From JAWWPY01 sp964412845 (GTDB lineage: Bacteria > Actinomycetota > Actinomycetes > Streptosporangiales > Streptosporangiaceae), in NCBI GenBank assembly GCA_964412845.1, contig CAYPQM010000059.1:1-36471 (forward strand): a stretch of DNA of 36,471 bases, read 5' to 3'. The notes below the pieces were generated by a model. It made no database searches, had not been told where the DNA came from, and worked only from the letters and a program-made list of their open reading frames with translations. The position numbers and the translations under genes are program-made. Below are positions 26,813 to 33,815 of the stretch, piece by piece. Each line of letters opens with the position of its first letter. The stretch's first letter is position 1.

Positions 26813-27871
26813 ATGACGATGGTGCCGGACGGGTCGAGTTACCGCCAGGCCGGTGTGGACATAGCCGCCGGGGATCGCGCGGTCGAATTGATGCGCGGCG
26901 CGATCGCGCGGACCACCGGGCCGGAGGTGCTCGGCGGGGTGGGTGGCTTCGCCGGCCTGTTCGACGCGGCCAAGCTGACCTCGTTCCGGCGGCCGCTGCT
27001 GGCCACGTCCACCGACGGAGTGGGCACCAAGGTGGCGATCGCGAGCAGGCTCGGCAGGTACGGCACGGTCGGCATCGACCTGGTCGGCATGGTCGTGGAT
27101 GACCTGGTCACCTGTGGCGCCGAGCCGCTGTTCATGACCGACTACGTGGTGTTCGGCGAGCTACGGCCGGAGCGCGCGGCACAGATCGTGGCGGGAGTCG
27201 CGGAGGGATGCGTGCAGGCGGGGTGTGCTCTTATCGGGGGGGAGACGGCCGAGCATCCTGGCCACCTCGGCCCGGACGATTTTGACCTGGCCGGGGCGGC
27301 CACCGGCGTGGTGGAGGCGGACCGGCTGCTGGGCCCCGAGCGGGTGGCGGTCGGCGACGTGGTGATCGGGCTGGCCTCATCGGGGCTGCATGCCAACGGG
27401 TTCTCGCTGGTCAGGCATGTGCTTGACCGGGCCGGGCTGGACCTGGCCGCTGACGTTCCCGAACTGGGCCGCGAACTCGGCGAGGAACTGCTCACGCCTA
27501 CCCGCATCTACGCGCGCGACTGCCTCGCGCTGGCCGAAGAGTGTGACGTGCACGCCTACGCGCATGTGACCGGCGGGGGACTGGCCGCGAACCTGGCCCG
27601 GGTCCTGCCGTCCAGTGCCGACGCCACGCTGGAGCGCGGCACCTGGCGCCCGCCGCCGGTGTTCGGCATGCTGGCGACCCGCGGCGCCGTGGATTCAGAC
27701 GAGATGGAACGCGTCTTCAACATGGGAGTCGGGATGGCCGCCGTGGTCGGTCACGCTGACGCTGACCGCGCACTGCGGCTGCTGGCCGCCCGGAACGTTC
27801 CTGCCTGGGTCCTCGGCAGCGTCGTGCCCGGCTCGGGTGACGCCCGGCTTACCGGTCAGCACCCGACCTGA
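26813..27871 (+). CDS. purM: Phosphoribosylformylglycinamidine cyclo-ligase PurM (AIR synthetase)
   Basis: PurM closes the imidazole ring, turning FGAM and ATP into AIR. The 352-aa protein has SSYRQAGVDIAAGDRAVE, GGVGGFAGLFD, LATSTDGVGTKVAIA, GIDLVGMVVDDLVTCGAEPL, ALIGGETAEHPGHL, GLASSGLHANGFSLVRHV, HVTGGGLAANLARV and FNMGVGMAAVV, the complete set of AIRS motifs. It follows purF by 78 nt on the same strand. ATG 26813 is the first in-frame ATG with a family-like N-terminus; the ribosome binding site is weak, and ATG 26819 is an alternative. The last codons fall inside the first copy of a 47-bp repeat, so the final 8-9 residues are likely variable. Confidence 0.96.
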   Translation: MTMVPDGSSYRQAGVDIAAGDRAVELMRGAIARTTGPEVLGGVGGFAGLFDAAKLTSFRRPLLATSTDGVGTKVAIASRLGRYGTVGIDLVGMVVDDLVTCGAEPLFMTDYVVFGELRPERAAQIVAGVAEGCVQAGCALIGGETAEHPGHLGPDDFDLAGAATGVVEADRLLGPERVAVGDVVIGLASSGLHANGFSLVRHVLDRAGLDLAADVPELGRELGEELLTPTRIYARDCLALAEECDVHAYAHVTGGGLAANLARVLPSSADATLERGTWRPPPVFGMLATRGAVDSDEMERVFNMGVGMAAVVGHADADRALRLLAARNVPAWVLGSVVPGSGDARLTGQHPT

Positions 27872-27965
27872 CGCGCGCCGGATCTCAGTGTCGGCTTACC
27901 GGTGAGCAGCTGACCTGACGCGCGCCGGATCCCAGTGCCGGCTTACCGATCAGCACCCTGCCTGG
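27845..27965. repeat. 47-bp tandem repeat, about 2.5 copies, across the purM stop
   Basis: Units start at 27845, 27892 and 27939, each beginning CGGCTTACCG and containing AGCACC/AGCAGC, then GACCTGACGCGCGCCGGAT in the first two. The third copy breaks off near 27965. The first unit includes the last codons of purM, so the duplication has moved copies of the gene end downstream. Confidence 0.8.
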
Positions 27966-27969
27966 ACTT

Positions 27970-28007
27970 AGGCGCGAAGCGCCGCCTTACCGGTCGGCGC
28001 TTCGCCT
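27970..28007. terminator. Long hairpin between convergent purM and the DUF3073 gene
   Basis: GAAGCGCCG pairs with CGGCGCTTC (9 bp), extended by AGGC/GCCT around a 2-nt bulge, with a loop of about 10 nt. It sits between two convergent genes and can act on both strands. A second, imperfect copy (AGCGCCG...CGGCGCT, 28021-28044) covers the end of the DUF3073 gene. Confidence 0.6.
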
Positions 28008-28029
28008 GAACGCGGGCTCCAGCGCCGCC

Positions 28030-28299
28030 TTAGCGGCCGGCGCTTTGCCGGTAGCCGTTCCCGAAATCCTCGTCCTCGTCCTCGTCGTCATCATCGCCGG
28101 TGTCGGCTCCAGCGTGATCGGCGTAGGGATCCGCCAGGTCTGCGTAGGCGGGCTCGCCATGCGCATCCTGCTGGTCCCTGCCCTCATCTATGCCGACACC
28201 CAGCTCGGACCGCAGCCGGTCAAGGTCGGTTCCGCCGCTGTTGTACTTCAGCTGGCGTGCCACCTTTACCTGCTTGGCCTTGGCTCGGCCGCGCCCCAT
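28030..28299 (-). CDS. DUF3073 family protein
   Basis: The 89-aa protein has the near-invariant N-terminus MGRGRAKAKQVKVARQLKY followed by SGGTDLDRLRSELG, a basic patch then a short helix. It ends in a strongly acidic tail (DDDDEDEDEDF) typical of DUF3073. The function is unknown; the basic head could bind nucleic acid. GAGGGGG precedes the ATG. Its place after purM, convergent, is conserved in actinomycetes (Rv0810c in M. tuberculosis, from memory). The last six codons plus stop are duplicated just downstream as an untranslated copy (see findings). Confidence 0.92.
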   Translation of the reverse strand: MGRGRAKAKQVKVARQLKYNSGGTDLDRLRSELGVGIDEGRDQQDAHGEPAYADLADPYADHAGADTGDDDDEDEDEDFGNGYRQSAGR

Positions 28300-28518
28300 T
28301 GGCTCGACCCCCTCGAACGTGCGGAGCCTCGGTCAGGCCCCTGCTCCCTGCGCTGAATAGTTGCGGCCCGCACGCATGGCGCAACGCCCGTCGCCGCTCC
28401 ACCGCTTGAAGTGCGACGCGCTCTAGCCAGCGTACGCCTCCAACCGTACCTGCTTTGCCGCGTCTACGCCTCTGCGGGAGGCGAGCACAATGCGGCCGGG
28501 CGGTCGGCTACTCACCGT

Positions 28519-28547
28519 GTCTGCCCGTCCTGCCTTTCGGGACAGAC
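28519..28547 (-). terminator. Hairpin after the amino acid dehydrogenase gene
   Basis: On the reverse strand GTCTG-T-CCCG pairs with CGGG-CAGAC around a 10-nt loop, a 9-bp stem with a single bulged T. It starts 13 nt after the TGA-side end of the dehydrogenase gene at 28560. Confidence 0.5.
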
Positions 28548-28559
28548 CTTACCAGGACG

Positions 28560-29696
28560 TCACGGACCCAGCCAGATGCCGCGTAGCCTGCCTACTTCGG
28601 ACATTCGCCGCTCGGCGAGCCGGTCGGCGGCCACGGCGGGTGGCACGCCCTCCTCGTCAGCGATCCGGAAGATCTTCCGGGTCGTCGCGAAGATCTGGGC
28701 CGCGCGGGCCTTGGCCCGATCGAAGTCGAAACCGCCCAGTTCGTCGCCGACCTGGATCACGCCGCCCGCGTTCACCACATAGTCGGGCGCGTACAGGATG
28801 CCGCGGTCGGCCAGCACCTTCTCGATACCGGGATGGGCGAGTTGGTTGTTGGCCCCGCCGCAGACGACCTTGGCGCTGAGCGCCGCCACAGTGGCGTCGT
28901 CGAGCGCGCCGCCCAGTGCGCACGGCGCGTAGACATCCAGCGGCTGGCCGATAAGCTCGCGGCGGCCCGCGGCCACCCGCACGCCGGGATGCTCGGTCAC
29001 CACCCGGTCAATCGCGGCGGCATCCACGTCACAGATGACGACGGCGGCGCCCGCCTCCAGCAGGTGGCTCACCAGGCGATGGCCAACCTTGCCCACGCCC
29101 TCCACCCCGACCTGGCGTCCTTCCAGGCTGGCCGCACCCCAGCGGTGCTCCGCCGCGGCGAGCATCCCCTGGAAGACCCCGAACGCGGTCAGCACGGAGG
29201 AGTCGCCCGCTCCGCCGTTCGGCACAGTCCGGCCGGTGACGTGCCGGGACTCCCGGGCGATGATGTCCATGTCCTCGCTGTAGGTGCCGATGTCGCAGGC
29301 GGTGATGTAGCGGCCGTTCAGCGACTCGATGAACCGCCCGTACGCGCGGAGCAGGGCTTCGGATTTCTGCCGCGCCGGGTCACCGATGATGACGGCCTTG
29401 CCGCCACCAAGATCCAGGCCAGCCAGCGCGTTCTTGTACGCCATGGCGCGGGACAGGTTCAGCGCGTCGGCCAGAGCGTCGTCCTCGGTCGAGTACGGGT
29501 AGAACCGCGTCCCGCCGAGCGCAGGGCCAAGGGCCGTGGAGTAGATGGCGATGATCACCCGCAGGCCGGTCGGCGGGTCCTGGCAGAAGACGACCTGCTC
29601 GTGCCCTGTTCGATCGCTGGCCGCCTGGTCACGTACCGCGCCGGGCTGCCCGGGAAGGCCGGCTGGCGGGTGGGGACTTGTGAACACCTTGGTCAC
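28560..29696 (-). CDS. vdh: Leucine/valine dehydrogenase (Glu/Leu/Phe/Val dehydrogenase family)
   Basis: The NAD-dependent enzyme oxidatively deaminates branched-chain amino acids to 2-oxoacids. The 378-aa product shows ALGPALGGTRFYPY, the catalytic-lysine segment MAYKNALAGLDLGGGKAVI, then CDIGTYSEDMD, a Rossmann fold with GVEGVGKVGHRLV ending in acidic CDVD (NAD preference), and CGGANNQLAH. Length and position beside bldC match valine dehydrogenase (Vdh) of Streptomyces. About 35 N-terminal residues are a flexible extension. GTG 29696 is supported by GGGAGGG 8 nt upstream. Its product would suit the bkdABC complex about 9 kb away. Substrate preference between Val, Leu and Ile is not readable. 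Confidence 0.93.
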   Translation of the reverse strand: MTKVFTSPHPPAGLPGQPGAVRDQAASDRTGHEQVVFCQDPPTGLRVIIAIYSTALGPALGGTRFYPYSTEDDALADALNLSRAMAYKNALAGLDLGGGKAVIIGDPARQKSEALLRAYGRFIESLNGRYITACDIGTYSEDMDIIARESRHVTGRTVPNGGAGDSSVLTAFGVFQGMLAAAEHRWGAASLEGRQVGVEGVGKVGHRLVSHLLEAGAAVVICDVDAAAIDRVVTEHPGVRVAAGRRELIGQPLDVYAPCALGGALDDATVAALSAKVVCGGANNQLAHPGIEKVLADRGILYAPDYVVNAGGVIQVGDELGGFDFDRAKARAAQIFATTRKIFRIADEEGVPPAVAADRLAERRMSEVGRLRGIWLGP

Positions 29697-29860
29697 GGTG
29701 GTGACCCTCCCGGTTCGGTTCCGCGTCCTTGACGACGCGCGGGTCTTTGATCAGCGTATGGCCTCCGCGGCGGGCGGCTGAGGCGGAGCCAGTCGGGAGG
29801 TGACGATCTCGTTATCTGCAGGAGATTTTCCCGGAGACGTCTGCGTGCCACGATGCGATC

Positions 29861-30781
29861 ATGCTGCCGTATGCGGCTTATCTCCGCGTCTATGAGCCGC
29901 TCTCGGCGTTCAGTGAGCCAGACCGCGAGCGCTGGGCGGCCTACGCCAACTCGCCGAACCGGCCGCGCCGGGCCCGGGCGCTTGAGGCCGAACAGGCCGA
30001 GGCGCTCGGCCGCCTGATCGCGCTGCCGCCGATCGCCGAGCCGCTGCACGAAAGCGGGCACGCGTACGTCCGCTGGTCGGAGGGAATTACGTACATCTGT
30101 CCCTGGCAGACCAGGCTCCGCTCCTGGCTCGCGCTCACCCGGCTGAGGGCTACCTCCGCGCCGCTGCTGGCGGCCGCGTTCCCGCCCGGGGACGTGCAGC
30201 GTGCGGCACGGAATTTTGCCCGCTGGCAGGGCCAGATCTCATCGCTGCGGGTCTACGTCCAGGCCTGTACGTGGTCGGTGCCGACCGCGTGGTTCGCGCC
30301 GTTCGCGCCGGAGGAGAGGTGGCTCGTGCTGGGCAATGCGGCCGAGTCCGAGCCGCGAGGCCCGGCGACAGCGGCCGCGACGCGGACCTTGATCTACGCG
30401 ACCGCGATGCCGGAGGCGCGGTACCGGGTGGCGCACGCCCTGGCGGTCGTGCGCCGTGCCCAGGCCACCGGGGTAGCTGGTGAGCCGGTGGCCGGTGAGC
30501 CGGGCGGCCCGGCTGGGCCAGGGTCCGCTCAGGCCGACACGGACCTCGCGGAGATCGAGCGCTGGCTGGCGGAGTTCCACCCGGAGTCCCTTGTCGAACT
30601 CGATTACGGCGGCCTCGTCCATTTGCTCAACGATGCGGCGCTCCGGGCTGACCAGTCCGTCGCCGAGGCATCTGCGGCGATCCGGGCTGTTGGCGACGGC
30701 GAGCCGGAACTGGCTTCAGCCATGTACCAGCGGCTACGCAGCAGGTGGCAGGCACTGAAGTCGCTCGAACTCGCCAACTGA
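29861..30781 (+). CDS. Conserved actinobacterial hypothetical protein upstream of bldC
   Basis: This is a 306-aa soluble protein without signal peptide or membrane helix. Visible blocks are YAAYLRVYEPLSAFSEPDRE, a stretch with PPIAEPLHESGHAYVRW, TYICPWQTRLRSWLAL, and a C-terminal helical half with VELDYGGLVHLL and RLRSRWQALKSLE. The same gene lies between vdh and bldC in Streptomyces (from memory), where it is annotated only as hypothetical. The ATG at 29861 begins with the conserved MLPYAAYLRV; no strong ribosome binding site is present. A Gly/Pro/Glu linker (GEPVAGEPGGPAGPG) near residue 210 is probably disordered. No function is proposed. Confidence 0.85.
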   Translation: MLPYAAYLRVYEPLSAFSEPDRERWAAYANSPNRPRRARALEAEQAEALGRLIALPPIAEPLHESGHAYVRWSEGITYICPWQTRLRSWLALTRLRATSAPLLAAAFPPGDVQRAARNFARWQGQISSLRVYVQACTWSVPTAWFAPFAPEERWLVLGNAAESEPRGPATAAATRTLIYATAMPEARYRVAHALAVVRRAQATGVAGEPVAGEPGGPAGPGSAQADTDLAEIERWLAEFHPESLVELDYGGLVHLLNDAALRADQSVAEASAAIRAVGDGEPELASAMYQRLRSRWQALKSLELAN

Positions 30782-30819
30782 GTAGTAGAGGACGACTTTC
30801 CAGTTTCGGCCCGTTGCGA

Positions 30820-30831
30820 CGATACGTATCG
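30820..30831. promoter_or_regulatory. Perfect 12-bp palindrome upstream of bldC
   Basis: CGATACGTATCG is a perfect palindrome immediately upstream of a -10-like TAGAAT (30833-30838). It is a candidate operator of unknown cognate. Confidence 0.4.
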
Positions 30832-30836
30832 CTAGA

Positions 30837-30851
30837 ATCACGCAGCGTGAC
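30837..30851. promoter_or_regulatory. BldD box upstream of bldC
   Basis: ATCACGCAGCGTGAC matches the published Streptomyces BldD consensus nTnACnC(A/T)GnGTnAn at every fixed position. It overlaps the end of the -10-like TAGAAT, where a bound repressor would block polymerase. bldC is a known BldD target in Streptomyces. It lies 187 nt before the bldC ATG. Confidence 0.65.
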
Positions 30852-30861
30852 TCATATGAGT
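30850..30861. promoter_or_regulatory. Second perfect 12-bp palindrome, abutting the BldD box
   Basis: ACTCATATGAGT is a perfect palindrome sharing its first base with the BldD-type palindrome. Its cognate factor is unknown. Confidence 0.4.
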
Positions 30862-30913
30862 GGAGCAACGGGGGCGACCTGTCACAGAATCTTTGCTCCT
30901 GGTGGTCGACTTG

Positions 30914-30926
30914 TCACCGCTGGTGA
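30914..30926. promoter_or_regulatory. Second BldD-like half-site pair
   Basis: TCACCGCTGGTGA has the same TCAC-N5-GTGA outer half-sites as the perfect box, but the centre departs from the consensus. It lies 76 bp downstream of the first box, centre to centre. Confidence 0.4.
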
Positions 30927-31037
30927 TGGCAATATGGTCTCAGTGGGCCATATAGGACATCCACGGCAGGCTCCACCCGGAGCCAGGCAGCAACAACGCA
31001 GGATCGCAGTACCGGTCCAGGAGGAGAGGCCGTACAC

Positions 31038-31241
31038 ATGTCTGCACGCACACCCGAGGCTGAGCCGCTTCTGACGCCGGCGGAGGTCGCGACAATGTTC
31101 CGAGTAGACCCTAAGACCGTCACGCGGTGGGCCAAGGCCGGGAAACTGACCTCGATCCGTACGCTCGGCGGTCACCGCAGGTACAGGGAGACTGAGGTCC
31201 GCGCACTGCTGGCGGGTATCCCACAGCAGCGCTCGGAATGA
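31038..31241 (+). CDS. bldC: Developmental transcriptional regulator BldC
   Basis: BldC is a small MerR-like DNA-binding protein that controls the timing of development in Streptomyces. The 67-aa product is almost entirely one winged helix-turn-helix: LLTPAEVATMFRVDPKTVTR (helices 1-2), WAKAGKLTSIRTLGGHRRYR (wing and recognition contacts) and ETEVRALLAGI. Length and sequence match Streptomyces BldC (68 aa). There is no effector domain; BldC binds cooperatively to direct repeats. AGGAGGAGAGG upstream supports ATG 31038. The leader of about 255 nt carries several palindromes including a BldD box, so BldD control is likely. Confidence 0.95.
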   Translation: MSARTPEAEPLLTPAEVATMFRVDPKTVTRWAKAGKLTSIRTLGGHRRYRETEVRALLAGIPQQRSE

Positions 31242-31826
31242 CATGCGGCCGTACCCTGACGTGTTCCGCGCTGGGGATGCGGCCACCAGGTGCCCGTCTA
31301 GGCGGGCATCCGGCAGAAAGAATCGGCTGAGGGGGGTCGGCCCCGGCGGGGCATTCGGGCCGCATCGTGAGCGGGATACGCGCAGGCCGCTCATGAGAGC
31401 AAGGTTCATGTGACGCTGTCGGGGTCGATCCGGTCGCCCAGGGGGTAGCGCAACGCGCCCTGGGGGGAGGAAAACACTCTCTACCTATAGTGATTGCTAT
31501 CTAACTTTTGGTAACCGCACCTGCCTGAGGCAGGGGTCCGCCATACTGGTCGGCAGGTCGCCAGCCGACGCGTTAGGGCCCGGCACTCAGGGGCGGCGGC
31601 TAGCTGATGGGCCCCGGTTATCACGCACCCGTGTCCACGCAGCATGACACGTGTCGTGGCATGCGCCACACGGCGCACGGCGCACCGAACTGCCCGCGTC
31701 CCGCACGGGCGTGCATGTTGGGTGGACCCATGCCTTGTTGTGGGTACACAGGGTGACAGGTGGCGCACGCACTGCCAGGGCCGCGCCCAAGGCAGAGCGT
31801 GCCGCTTCTCAGGGGAGGATCGCACA
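31242..31826. other. 585-nt non-coding region rich in inverted repeats, between bldC and the 275-aa protein gene
   Basis: I see no gene here but much symmetry: the terminator at 31291-31308; CCCAGGG...CCCTGGG (31437-31464); an AT-rich island (31471-31513) unusual for this genome; CCTGCC-TGA-GGCAGG (31520-31534); the perfect palindrome GACACGTGTC (31646-31655); and GTGGC-ATGC-GCCAC (31656-31669). The island contains TATAGT at 31486-31491, which could be a -10 box. An in-frame upstream start at 31644 for the next gene is unlikely because the added sequence is Arg/His-rich and unlike a protein. Confidence 0.5.
31291..31308 (+). terminator. Hairpin after bldC
   Basis: TGCCCG-TCTAGG-CGGGCA forms a perfect 6-bp stem 49 nt after the bldC stop. 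Confidence 0.45.
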
Positions 31827-32654
31827 ATGCCTGATCCAAGGCTCGTTTCCCGCGCGCAACGCGCCGCGACAATGCTGGAGCTGGCATGGGACCGCTGGCG
31901 CGCCGCGCATGGCCTGCCGGCAGAACCCCTGCCGCCGGTGTCCAGCTACGTCGGCTACTCGATCGAAGAGCCGTGGGGGCGCCCGCGGGTGGTCTTCGGC
32001 GTGGACGCCGGAGACGCCGAGAAGCTCGCCACGCTCCTGCAGGAGTGCGCTGCTTCCTCGCAGCAGTCCATGGAGGAGGTGCGCGCGCGCATCCCGGCCC
32101 AGGGCCGCACCACTGAGATCAACGAGCCCGGCGAGCCGCGCAGCGGCGCGGACCAGGCCGGAGGGTCGGCCAACGGATCCCATCCGGCACCCCACCACGT
32201 TCCGGACAGTGACACCGCGGACTTCGCGGTGCACAGCGATGGTGGCCACGACTGCGCCGCTGCGGCGCCGGACGAGGATGCCGCCGGCCCAGATGACCTG
32301 GCGGCACCGGACAATCCCGCCGACGAGGATCGAGAGCTGTCCGCGGACGCGGGCAGTCAGCGCAACCCAGGCGAGGACACCGCTGAACCGGACGCACCCG
32401 ACTCCGGCCAGGATGGCGGCGATGAAGGCGAACCGCGCAGCCAGGACGCCGGCGATGAAGGCGACCACGGGGGTGCTGGCCACGGCGTGGCCGACACCAT
32501 GGCCGCCGAACTGGCCGGCTGGGCGGCGGGTGAACTGCCTGGCCAGGCATCCGCACGGCTCGCGGCCTGGGCCACGGCAGGCGGAGCCACCGCCCGCGCC
32601 AGCCTGGACAGCGAGCTGCAAACAGCCGATGACGCCGCGGAACCCGCCATCTAG
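31827..32654 (+). CDS. Hypothetical protein with an acidic low-complexity C-terminus
   Basis: The 275-aa product has two parts. Residues 1-90 are well-ordered sequence (LVSRAQRAATMLELAWDRWR, PVSSYVGYSIEEPWGRPRVV, DAEKLATLLQECAAS) that looks like a conserved actinobacterial domain. Residues 95-235 are dominated by Asp, Glu, Gly, Pro and Ala, with loose repeats (DAAGPDDLAAPDNPADEDRE; GDEGEPRSQDAGDEGDHGG). A final Ala-rich helix may close the protein. There is no signal peptide. GGGGAGG 8 nt before ATG 31827 fixes the start. A related gene may follow bldC in Streptomyces, but I am not certain. The function is unknown. Confidence 0.78.
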   Translation: MPDPRLVSRAQRAATMLELAWDRWRAAHGLPAEPLPPVSSYVGYSIEEPWGRPRVVFGVDAGDAEKLATLLQECAASSQQSMEEVRARIPAQGRTTEINEPGEPRSGADQAGGSANGSHPAPHHVPDSDTADFAVHSDGGHDCAAAAPDEDAAGPDDLAAPDNPADEDRELSADAGSQRNPGEDTAEPDAPDSGQDGGDEGEPRSQDAGDEGDHGGAGHGVADTMAAELAGWAAGELPGQASARLAAWATAGGATARASLDSELQTADDAAEPAI

Positions 32655-32655
32655 G

Positions 32656-32880
32656 CTCGTCCGGCTGACCTCGTCCGGCTGACCTCGTCCGGCTGACCTC
32701 GTCCGGCTGANNNNNNNNNNNNNNNNNNNNNNNNNNNNNNNNNNNNNNNNNNNNNNNNNNNNNNNNNNNNNNNNNNNNNNNNNNNNNNNNNNNNNNNNNN
32801 NNNNNNNNNNCTGACCTCGTCCGGCTGACCTCGTCCGGCTGACCTCGTCCGGCTGACCTCGTCCGGCTGACCTCGTCCGA
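32656..32880. repeat. 14-bp tandem repeat array interrupted by the scaffold gap
   Basis: The unit CCTCGTCCGGCTGA occurs four times before the N run (the first copy lacks its leading base) and four full times plus a partial copy (CCTCGTCCGAT) after it. Copies are identical as far as visible. The array begins 2 nt after the stop of the 275-aa gene. True copy number is unknown because the gap lies inside the array. Confidence 0.95.
32711..32810. other. Assembly gap (100 N)
   Basis: Exactly 100 undetermined bases is the usual placeholder for a gap of unknown size. It lies within the 14-bp repeat, which is the probable cause of the assembly break. Confidence 0.98.
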
Positions 32881-33216
32881 TCCCTGCCGGTATGCCTGTT
32901 CCTTGGCATGCAGCCTGTCGAACAAACCGGACATACGCCTCATTGAGATACCGGCCGAGCCTGGTCTGGGACGCTGGGTGTTGTGGCTGACGCCTTGCCG
33001 TCCACAGATCCGACCTGACACCATCAAGGGGCGGCGAGCTGTCTCATTCCTGCCTCAATCTGGACTGAATGGCGCTTCCCGACCGGCAGGGCGCGGAGTC
33101 CATGGATCCTTTGAGCGCACATTCAGCGGAACCTAAGGTGTGGGCGGCATGGTCGTCGTGGACACATGGACGGCGGGACGACAGCCATAGACGGCCGGAA
33201 GGAAGTCAGCGCTCCG
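32881..33216. other. Intergenic region of about 336 nt after the repeat array
   Basis: No gene is supported on the plus strand. On the reverse strand an open frame starts at about 32936 (MSGLFDRLHAKEQAYRQG) and runs into the repeat and gap; it may be chance. The promoter of the secreted protein gene should lie in the last 150 nt, but no clear hexamers were found. Confidence 0.4.
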
Positions 33217-33804
33217 ATGATTCCCGCGCGTGGGCCGGGCCGCAGGAGGATGAGTCGCCCCTTGGCGCTCACCGCGGTCGCCGTCACGGCTCTCGTGGCT
33301 GGTGCAGGTGCCGCCGCCATCGCCACATCGGCGGCGCCCTCCCAGGCTTCGTCATCTAGCAACCTGGCGGCGACACCCGCGCCTTCCCCGTCAGCGAGCG
33401 GGCATGGGTTCGGGCCAGGGGGCCGGTTCCACGGCCGGGGCGGCTTCGACGGTGGTCCCGGCCTGGGCATGTTCGGCGCGCTGCACGGCGAGTTTGTCGT
33501 GCCGCGCTCCGGTGGCGGCTACCAGACCGAAGACACGCAGCGGGGCAGCGTCACCGCCGTGAGCGATTCGTCCATCACAGTCAAGAGCGCGGACGGGTTC
33601 ACCAAGACCTACCAGGTGACGAGTTCCACCCTGGTGGACGCGCAGCGAGCCGGCATCGGCTCGGTCAAGAACGGGCACCAGGTATCGGTGCTCGCCACCG
33701 TGAGCGGCGGCACGGCCACCGCCACCAACATCCTGGATCTCTCTTTGCTGCAGGCAGGTCGCCCCGCACCTGGTGGGAGCAACTCAGGGTCCACCTCCGG
33801 CTGA
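33217..33804 (+). CDS. Secreted or anchored protein, DUF5666-like
   Basis: The 195-aa product has a basic start (GPGRRRMSRP), a hydrophobic signal or anchor (LALTAVAVTALVAGAGAAAI), a Ser/Ala/Pro and Gly/His/Phe-rich spacer, and a C-terminal beta-rich domain: RGSVTAVSDSSITVKSADGF, TKTYQVTSSTLV, then GHQVSVLATVSGGTATATNI. This is the OB-like pattern of DUF5666 proteins (a modified-by-context strand followed by valine/threonine-rich strands). It is probably extracytoplasmic, of unknown function. ATG 33217 is preferred, with GGAAGGA about 11 nt upstream; ATG 33166 would add 17 hydrophilic residues before the signal. Confidence 0.78.
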   Translation: MIPARGPGRRRMSRPLALTAVAVTALVAGAGAAAIATSAAPSQASSSSNLAATPAPSPSASGHGFGPGGRFHGRGGFDGGPGLGMFGALHGEFVVPRSGGGYQTEDTQRGSVTAVSDSSITVKSADGFTKTYQVTSSTLVDAQRAGIGSVKNGHQVSVLATVSGGTATATNILDLSLLQAGRPAPGGSNSGSTSG

Positions 33805-33815
33805 GAGACACAAGC

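Noticed and set aside
27845..27965. CRISPR-like or attachment-site repeat after purM
   Set aside because: The 47-bp units are adjacent, diverged and contain the purM end; no integrase or mobile gene is nearby.
32656..32880. CRISPR array
   Set aside because: The 14-bp units are contiguous without spacers and no cas gene is present, so this is a tandem repeat.
31809..32909. Long reverse-strand frame through the 275-aa gene, the repeat and the N run
   Set aside because: It is open only because the repeat lacks stops on that strand and the gap is unknown sequence; the part opposite the 275-aa gene looks like a shadow of it.
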